From Lolium rigidum (lineage: Eukaryota > Streptophyta > Magnoliopsida > Poales > Poaceae), in contig NC_061512.1 in assembly GCF_022539505.1 (NCBI RefSeq), positions 246,962,510 through 247,026,509 of the forward strand: a DNA stretch of 64,000 nucleotides, written 5' to 3'. The position numbers and the translations under genes are program-made. The notes under the pieces are model-generated. The model was given only the letters and a program-made list of their open reading frames with translations, was not told where the DNA came from and searched no databases. Positions 56,122 through 64,000 of the stretch are shown here, in pieces (within the stretch, counting starts at the first letter, position 1; every line of letters starts with the position of its first letter).

Positions 56122-59100
56122 ATGGCAGCAGTGCTACTGCTCGGTGTCATTGCAGTCATGATGCACCTAGCATCAATATCATCAGCGCAGCCTCACCCCG
56201 GATGCAGAACACATTGTGGTAAAATCGAGATCCCCTACCCATTTGGCATTGGTGTCGGTTGTGCTAGGGAACAAGGATTCGAGATCAGTTGCAGCAGGAC
56301 AGCCGATGGACTCGAGAGGCCATTCATCGGTGAACAGGAGGTTATGAATATCTGGGTATCCCGTGGCCAGTCCCGAGCTTTAATGCACTTTCCATCATAT
56401 TGCTACAATTCTAGCACAAGACAAATGGATTCATACATATGGGAATTTAACTCAGTTTGGCCGTACCGGTTTTCGGATGTGGACAACAAGTTCACAAGCA
56501 TTGGTTGCAACACACTTGCATACATTTACAACACCAACGGCAGGTCAAGGGATGTGACAGGGTGTCCATCCGTGTGTGCAAGCCCAGAAGACCTGACAAA
56601 TGGCTCGTGCCTTGGTGTAGGCTGCTGCCGAAGTGCCGTTCCCAAGGGCTTAACACGCTACTTCGTCTATTTCTATAATGTAGATTATGTCAGTGTTTCA
56701 AATACTTGGCCCTTTAACAAATGCAGCTACGCCGGCTTGGTGGAAACAGAGTCGTTTCTCTTCAGCTCCGATTATGTAACATCTACGAGTTTCAACGATA
56801 CCTACAAGGGGCGGCAGCCTTTGGTGCTTGACTGGGTGATTGGGAATGTCACGTGTGAGGAAGCATACAGAAACATGTCTTCCTATGCGTGTGTGAGTGA
56901 AAACACCATGTGTGTAGACTCATCCAACGGCCCAGGGTATTTGTGCAACTGCTCCAGCGGATACCAAGGGAATCCTTACATCTATGGAGGATGCACAGGC
57001 AAGTTCCTTCCCTTGCACTGCATACATCTTTAGCAATTTTTGTACAATAATCTAAAAGGAGGATTTCTGCAATGGACAAATGTGTATAATAGTATTTGTC
57101 TCATCTCAACATGCACAAAATACAAGTAGAGAAGGAAAATTGGGGGTAGACTCTAGATTTGTGTCTTCAGTAATGGAGGTCTAAATAATTTTTAAATAGT
57201 AGATGAATATGTGAATGGGAATAGGACAACTAAACAACTATACTAACATTTTGTTGCACTCTTTTTGTCACCTCATGTTGATCAAATTATTACATTAGAC
57301 TTGTTTTGGACCTTGAATGTCATTTCTCTAGCATCATTTATAAAAATTGACGTAGCTAATACCTGTATGCCTAACTTTCCCATTTTAACTCAACCAGTCC
57401 AGTAGAATTGCAGTTCAGTTCTTAGAAAAAGAAGAAATTCAGCTCCAGAATCAAATACTCTAATCTCTGTATCTGCTTATTATATTACCTATGAAAGACT
57501 CATTTACGATCAGGCATTTTGTTCGGTTTTCACTGCAGATGTCAATGAATGTGACCACAGTCCAAGTCCATGCCCTGAGTCTGCAACTTGCCAAAACAGA
57601 ATAGGAGAGTACCAGTGTTCATGCCCTTTTGGCAGCAAGTTTGCAAAGGAAACAAACTCTTGCACCAACCAGTTTAAAGGTAAACCACCAGAAGTTGGCA
57701 CCTTGCTTTTATCTTGCAATTAGTGATCCAATTGAACCACTTCAGGTTATGAACAATTATATTTCCTGTGTAATCTGGTCAATATTTTGTGTTGTGGAGA
57801 GGGCAGCAGAGTTGAACATCGATTTTTTTCCTTTAACCTAAACTAGATTATTTCGGCACCACACAAACAAGGGAACAAAAGGCTACATAAAGAAGGAATA
57901 ACCAATATGTGTCTAAATATTCTACATGCAAACTTTTGCAGGAGTCATTGTTGGACTAAGCTGTGGTATCGGAGTTCTATTTATTGTGTCAATTTCAACT
58001 TTGTTGGTTCAGAGGTGGAAGATAGGCATTAAGAATAGAGTTCAAAAAGCGAACTTCCGGAGAAACAAAGGCCTTGTCTTAGAACAATTAATCTCATCCG
58101 ATGAAAGTGCCACACATAGCACTAAAATATTTTCTTTGAAAGAGTTAGAGAAGGCTACAGACAATTTTGACTCCACTCGCATTCTAGGCCTTGGAGGGCA
58201 TGGTACCGTTTACAAGGGGATTTTATCAGATCAGCGCGTGGTGGCCATAAAGAAGTCCAAAATGACTGATCAAAGAGAGATTGATCAATTTGTCAACGAA
58301 CTTGCAATCTTGTCACACATCAATCATCGAAATGTGGTAAAACTTTTTGGATGTTGCCTTGAGTCGGAGGTTCCTTTGCTTGTATATGAGTTCATCTCGA
58401 ATGGCACGCTGTCTGAACATCTTCATGGTGACCATGTGAGTGGTAGATGCTTGTTATCCTGGGAAGATCGTATCCGAATTGCTAGTGAGGCTGCAAGTGC
58501 TCTTGCTTATCTTCATTCTGCTGCTTCAATACCAGTCTTCCATAGAGATGTGAAAAGTGCCAATATACTCTTGACAGATAACTTCACTGCAAAGGTTGCA
58601 GACTTTGGTGCTTCGAGATCCATCTCCATCGACGAAACTCGAGTGGTCACGACAGTGCAAGGCACTCTTGGATACCTGGATCCTGAGTATTACCACACAG
58701 GGCAGCTAACTGAGAAGAGTGATGTTTACAGTTTTGGTGTGATCATAGTCGAGCTCCTAACAAGGAAGAAGCCAATCTTTCTAAACTCCCGGGATGAGAA
58801 GAAAAACACATGCGGCTGCTTCCTTCAGAGCCTACAAGATAACACTACAATGGAGATTGTCGATGTTCAGGTTCTGGAGGAAGGTAACGAGAGACAGATC
58901 ATGGAGATAGCTTCCCTTGCAAGTGCATGTTTGAGGCTCAGAGGAGAAGACAGGCCTACCATGAAAGAAGTGGAGGTAAGGCTGCAGCTCCTCAGAGGCA
59001 AGATGGAACTGAAGAAGAACCACGAGTTAGAGGGGGACAATGAAGCCATGCCATTGTTATGTTCAAACTATCCCAATTATCTCCGCACTAGCCCCGGTAC

Positions 59101-59203
59101 ACAGTGCGATAAACTCTCGGCTGCTACTTCTTCAACTCAGGGTGTCACCCGCAGCTACACCATGGAGCAAGAGCTTGTTTCTTGGACCGACCTACCTCGC
59201 TAA
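56122..59203 (+). CDS. Wall-associated-kinase-like receptor protein kinase, copy 2 (3 exons, 759 aa)
   Basis: Exons 56122-56998, 57539-57679 and 57942-59203 splice in frame to 759 residues. Exons 1 and 2 have exactly the same lengths (877 and 141 bases) as in copy 1. Domains in order: signal peptide ending SSA; Cys-rich WAK galacturonan-binding region with CGKIEIPYPFGIG; EGF-like module; calcium-binding EGF module starting DVNECDHSPSPC; membrane helix (about 341-363); RD kinase with LGLGGHGTV, K443, HRD 540-542 and DFG 560-562. All catalytic residues are kept, so both paralogues look functional. Intron 1 again uses a GC donor. The proteins are very similar in the kinase and clearly more diverged outside the membrane, as expected if ligand binding drifts after duplication. 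The predicted site is the plasma membrane, as a cell-wall or defence receptor. The gene ends about 1.3 kb from the convergent TFIIB gene. Confidence 0.93.
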
Positions 59204-60501
59204 ATTGTGTATCTTTGTTGTCATAGTAGCAATATTGAACTTCTGCATTGTTCTATGAGCCAAAATACATTGATCTTTTCTCTAACACGCATTGTCTTAG
59301 TATATTTATTTGCCCGAGCCAGGAGAAATATAAAATAAGAAATTATATATTTTTCCAAGTGCTCGCCACTCACGGATACTCAGGAAACTTCTCCGGTATC
59401 GTGGTTCTCACTTTCAATTATATTTTGTTGAAATTCCATAAATTTCAGCCATTTTGGTAGGTACCGTAAGTATTGCCCCTGTGATCAACATATTTTAGAT
59501 TTTGAAGTGGTACACACATATTCAACTTGTTTGTCAAAATTCCACTACTAGGGATGTATCGGTCCTTTGGCCGAAATGAAAACTGAAACAACTGTTTTCA
59601 GTGAAATCCAGTGATACCAAGATATTTATGAAACCGAAAGTGAAAATCCCTCGGCAGCTACGGTCTCGGTCTCTTCTGTGCCTAGCTCGGACGATCTACA
59701 ACTTGCAGAAAGGCGATCCAGACAATAGGCTCAGTGGCCTCCAAGAACCGTTGTCCTCTATGGGCCGTCTGCATCAGCTCATGATAGATGTTCTGTGCTT
59801 CCTGTCCAAGGATATGATGATACGTCTACATGCAAACCATGAAGAAATTGTTCGGATCAATGCAGCCCAAGCACCCATCGACTGGAGACACACCATGGTG
59901 AGTTGGTGACCCACAAGGTTGAGATAGCTGAACTCAGCAGTTTTGACGGAGATGGATCATGGGTGGAATGTCTTGTGAAGATGATGATCTGATCGACAAG
60001 AGGAGACGATTCACTTTGTTCTTTGATTCCAGCCCAAATGCTTCCAACTAGAGAATTTCAGACTTGGTGGCTAATCGTGTTGTCAAATTGGGTCTCGCGT
60101 TGTTTTCAGTTTAAACTTTCTTGTCAGGTACTTGTTTGCTATCAGCCAGTGCTCATGTCAAAGGGGATGATACATGTCTAAAGAGCTCTATAGCTGCTAT
60201 GGACAGTTTTGGGAGTCCTGGAACGATATAGGAGATGATTTCTCTGCTCATGTGCAGTACAGCTAGAAATCGATCTGTGTATCAGCTTAGCAGGAAGGAA
60301 AACAGATCTAATACAGTAACTTAGCCCCCAGACAGCTTTGTTATGATCCGACGGGTCCATGCACATAAAATTGGCAGGGAAATATACATGGCCGGTGAAA
60401 TGCTCACAACAACATAACTCCTCTCCGACAAATCTAATTCAAAGTTATGTGAGAAAAAAAAAAGTAAGATGGGTAGAGAGAAAGAAATGGCAAATCGATT
60501 C
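59204..60501. other. Intergenic region between convergent kinase copy 2 and TFIIB
   Basis: It contains the 3' flanks of both genes. The first 0.4 kb resembles the flank of kinase copy 1. A 102-codon plus-strand frame (59601-59909) has no domain I recognise and lacks support as a gene. The last 200-300 bases are probably TFIIB 3' UTR on the minus strand. Confidence 0.5.
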
Positions 60502-63495
60502 CTACGGTGTGCAGAGGTTCTTTAGGTCTTCCTCCTTGGCGTAGGAGTTCGGGATGAGCCTCGCAGCGTATGGATACAGGTCCTTGTATGAATTCCTGAT
60601 GGTGCCTTCTGCCACACCAGTAGCCAGGGAGATATCTGCAAAGTGCGTGGATCCCAGCGTTCATATTATTTCGCCAAAAGTGTAGGAGAAAAGGACAGAA
60701 TGGGTCAGCGTTTCAAACCTTTAAGTGGCTTCTTGTCCTCTGAGAGCTGGGTTATCATATAAATGACAGCAGCCGCAATTGAAATAGGACTCCTCCTGCA
60801 CGGCAGATTGGAATGAAGTGTGAACAAATCTTTCTAGGTCAAAGAATGTACATTAGAAAATTGACAAGTAAAGCAGGTCCATATCTAAAGAGTTAAATAC
60901 TAGCACTTCGGTATCTCCATATTAAACTGAAAGTTGTGTAAGTTGCCTCTGCCAAATCGGTTACTTGTGGCACATAGGGTAGAACTTAGCTGCATTTGCA
61001 ATTAATTCAAGACCACAAGCCTATGCATGAAGCTAGTGACTGAGACTTACAGAGGCCTAAAGTAGACAGAAGAAATGTTGAGACTAATTGGACAAACTTT
61101 CATGTGTGTAGAAAGTAGAAAAAGGCCTAACCTGATATCAAGCTCCTCTGAGCGCTGAACTGCCTCCTGAGCTGCTTTCACAGCAGTGTTGTTCATCCCA
61201 AGAGTTGAACAGAAACGCCTCTGCAGATTTTGCAAGCTTATAAGTTATCGACTTCTGACTTCATAAGTTTATATGCTAACTGCTAAGTAGCAACAAACCA
61301 GGAAATCTCCAGCATGGATGGTTCCCATCTCCATAGATTGGCCCATCTCAACTTCCAGTTGCTTTACAATGAATTCTTTTGCTCGGCCAATCTCTTTCTT
61401 TGTAGCTCCATTGGCAACGGAACATATTTCTGCAAAAAATCAACAAGTCAAAGAATGACATCAGACGATGTATGCTGCTGATGTCTAATGTCCACAGAAT
61501 CAGAAATTTGTTACAAGATCAATTACCTTTTACAGTCCTAGGACGATCTTCTTGTCTGCAAGCAATATAAAGACAAGCAGCTAATATGGCATCTTGATTT
61601 CTTCCCCTGATAGACTTGAGATCTTCCACCTTCTTATAGATTTCGTTGGCTCGGTCCTTCAGAAAAGTTGCACCAAAATAATACGGTAAGTGTACAGTTG
61701 CTACAAACCAGTGGCATACTACTGTATGGGAACTCTTGAAATAACTCTAGGGAAGCAGCAACTGTAACACGCCAGGTATTCAACATAATGATTTGCGATA
61801 ATTTTTCGCAAAATAAAATGGACACATACACTACATAACATGGATCCCTGCTCTTTTAGCACATAAGCTAGGACAGAAATTTGTACAGCGCCCTATCAAC
61901 AGCCTGGTGGATTTTAAACATCATTGAAAGTGAACATACATAGCTGAGATTATATGAACAACCCTGAGTGATCTGACCAGACGCGAAACTACATGCACAT
62001 AATAATTGATTGATATGTGCAATCTTAACATGGCTCGACTGCTAGTAGTCGCATGGAGGGAGTATGAGTGTACTAGATATTTTGGACGTGAGCTGAAAAT
62101 GAATAACAATCAAATCTCTTACCTTAATAGTAGCCACAAGACCCAACCTGCAGAAGAGATGTCAATGTATCGTCAAAATCCAAATGTTACAAAAAAAAAA
62201 AGGGCCAAAACTACTGCAGAAGTAAATCAGCACACTCATCAAAGAATCTTTCAGTGTTGCACATCTGTGATTCTACTCGGTTCAGCCAAATATCTAAGGA
62301 CTGTTTATGTAGTGAAAAAAAAAATCCTACTACAAGAGGAGGTTCACAATTGCACTCACCGTATAACAGAAATTATCAAATTCCACCATTTTAAAACCAC
62401 CAGCTTGGGGGAAAAAAGCTTTGATGCGGTTGTATTTTAAAACGACCAGCCTGCTATTGCTAGGCACCAAATTGCCTACCACGCTCGAAGAAACTAGACA
62501 TTAAATGGTATGACTAACAGTAGTTCACCGTTGCTAGTACATAAGTGCATAACGCAATCATCCGGAAGTGCGGCAAGCCTATAAATAATATCATTTGTAC
62601 CAAACCCATGGACATATGCAACGAAAAATCTACTAGGCGTACTAGTAGGATTTTATAGTACCTCATGGGATCCACTGTATCAACCAAGATTGTAGATAGA
62701 CAGGTACTCTTAAATGGAACCCTTCCCCCGCAGACAGCAGATCCATGTGGAAAGCACGCAGCACCTAACCACCCATACGATCCCTACCCATGTACTATAC
62801 TAGGATAAAGCAGGAGCCCTAACCCCTTGCAGGGAGGGAGTAGGGGTCACGCATTCCAAATCCACAGAACCGACTAGTAAGGCCACCAGGCATGGTAGAT
62901 AGAGCAAATCTATCCCATGACAATTCCTAGACTCGGTTCCTAAATCCGCCATATTTGATCAGACCTTAAATCAGGGCACCGGCGGCGGGTGGCGGCCGGG
63001 TGCGGAGGCGAAGCGATTGATCCCGCTACAGTACAACTAAATCTCAGAAATAACAAATCGAGGCATGATAATTATTTTGGATGGATCGGATCGAGAAATA
63101 GCACGCGGGCGGAAATGGGGAGGGAAACGGGGGGACGGGGACCTGTCTGCCATGTTGGCGATGGTGCGGAAGGCGAGGATGAGGGAGCGGTCGGGGTTGG
63201 ACCCCCTGTTCTGCCAGCGGCCGAGGGAGGAGGAGAGGAAGTCGCCGTGGGCGCCGTTGGGCTTGGCGATGACGGTGGAGAGCCCCCCGTCGGTGAGCAG
63301 CGGGTTGGAGGGCCCGCCGACGCGGACGGGGTCGTTGTCGTTGGACTCGTTGGCGAAGGTGCGCCACTCGGAGGTCTCGTCGACGGAGTGCGCCTCGAGG
63401 ACGAGGCCGCACTCCGTGCACACCGTGTCCCCCGCCGAGTGGTCGAACGCCACCTCCGTGTGCTTCTTGCAGTCCGGGCAGAAGATGTCGCTCAT
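60502..63495 (-). CDS. TFIIB: Transcription initiation factor IIB, complete (7 exons, 312 aa)
   Basis: Minus-strand exons 63495-63143, 62147-62123, 61656-61527, 61429-61299, 61220-61132, 60795-60719 and 60635-60502 join in frame with GT-AG borders into 312 residues, the normal plant length. TFIIB links TBP at the promoter to RNA polymerase II and helps choose the start site, in the nucleus. The N-terminal zinc ribbon is seen as Cys 6, 9, 26 and 29 (FCPDCKK, VCTECGL). The B-reader/linker follows ([28 protein letters not shown]). Then come two cyclin folds, the first with [20 protein letters not shown] and the second with [20 protein letters not shown] and [18 protein letters not shown]. It ends KNLCTP. 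Exon 2 is only 25 bases long. The ATG at 63495 matches the family start MSD. Similarity to rice and Arabidopsis TFIIB is judged from memory. Confidence 0.96.
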
Positions 63496-64000
63496 CGCGC
63501 CCGACGCGCGTCAGACGCCGGGTCCGGTGGTGTCTGAGTCCGGCGGCCCTCGACGCCGGTGGCGGTGGTGGTGGAGTGCGGAGGCGATTTGGGGGGAGCA
63601 CGGGGGAGGTGAAGGGGAATGGAATGGGAGCCGGGTTCGATCGGTGTTGTGCTGTGTTGTCGGGTCGGCAAGCGGGTTCTTATTGGGCCGGGATGCGATG
63701 CGGTGCCGTGGGAATGGATCTTGCTCGCTCGAGGCTCGACCCACTCCCGTTTCTGTCCGGCTTGGGTTGGACGCCTGGATTTTCTCCTCTGCTCTTTGGA
63801 TTTTGTAGCAGAGGGGAAGAAATATCGGTGCCACGTCACCGTAAAGTTGTCACCTCATCTCATCAAAGATAATTGAAGTTGCCATCTTGGAAAACTTTGC
63901 ACCGAGACCCCACCTGTCGGCCAGATATTATGCGCTCGCGCTCCTGCGCGCGCCTATCTCTAGATCATCGACTTAACCAGCGTAAGATAATAATACATAG
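63496..64000 (-). promoter_or_regulatory. Putative 5' UTR and promoter of TFIIB
   Basis: GC-rich sequence directly upstream of the TFIIB start on the minus strand. It has a CCAAT motif (complement of ATTGG near 63.68 kb) and pyrimidine-rich stretches. Overlapping open frames here are due to composition. The transcription start cannot be placed from sequence alone. Confidence 0.4.

Noticed and set aside
59601..59909. 102-codon frame after kinase copy 2
   Set aside because: No domain, no counterpart after kinase copy 1, no splice context. It could be a gene scrap but nothing supports that.
62989..63808. Plus-strand frames of 182 and 247 codons
   Set aside because: Antisense to TFIIB exon 1 and its GC-rich promoter.
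1..64000. CRISPR arrays, tRNA or rRNA genes, bacterial operons
   Set aside because: None seen. The only tRNA-like strings are retrotransposon primer binding sites, and the short tandem arrays lack CRISPR spacer structure.

Overview
This is plant nuclear DNA from a grass, most likely a cool-season (Pooideae) species close to Triticeae or Aveneae. The evidence is introns with GT-AG or GC-AG borders, a BARE/Angela-type solo LTR, Stowaway MITEs, a CACTA transposon, Sirevirus and Tekay-like retrotransposons, and a plant-type TFIIB. There are no operons, ribosome binding sites or CRISPR arrays. About nine tenths of the window is repeats. The genes I am confident in are two tandemly duplicated wall-associated-kinase-like receptor genes (about 29.7-32.6 kb and 56.1-59.2 kb, + strand) and one complete gene for transcription factor IIB (60.5-63.5 kb, - strand).

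Layout. 1-3826: one end of a degenerate CACTA transposon on the - strand, with its terminal inverted repeat at 3807-3826. 3827-5640: unclassified repeat DNA and a Stowaway MITE. About 5.65-28.45 kb: a decayed Helitron with a spliced 5' leader, a captured host-gene fragment, the C-terminal end of a Helitron helicase, an RPA-like OB-fold gene and a 3' hairpin plus CTAG end. It is split by a complete 15.5 kb Ty3/gypsy chromovirus at 11739-27282 (target duplication AAAGG, 4.75 kb LTRs, all on the - strand). 29.7-32.6 kb: first receptor kinase. 33.1-35.5 kb: a beta-glucosidase fragment and GC-rich dispersed repeats. 35675-37399: a perfect solo LTR with TGTAC duplication. 37.5-42.6 kb: MITE, LINE fragments and another dispersed repeat. 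42607-53242: a very young, complete, pol-less Sirevirus-like element (target duplication GTTTT) nested in a - strand LINE that resumes at 53243. 54.4-55.6 kb: another LINE fragment. 56.1-59.2 kb: second receptor kinase. 60.5-63.5 kb: TFIIB.

How it fits together. The two kinases are paralogues with identical exon structure, the same unusual GC splice donor and related flanks, so the locus arose by tandem duplication of a unit of roughly 3.7 kb. The copies are now separated by about 23 kb of nested transposons. TFIIB is a single-copy housekeeping gene that converges on the second kinase. The most interesting mobile element is the gag-only Sirevirus-like element: it has a full-length gag, near-identical LTRs, several internal polypurine tracts and no visible pol, which suggests recent mobilisation in trans. 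The gypsy element carries an extra coiled-coil reading frame between its 5' LTR and gag.
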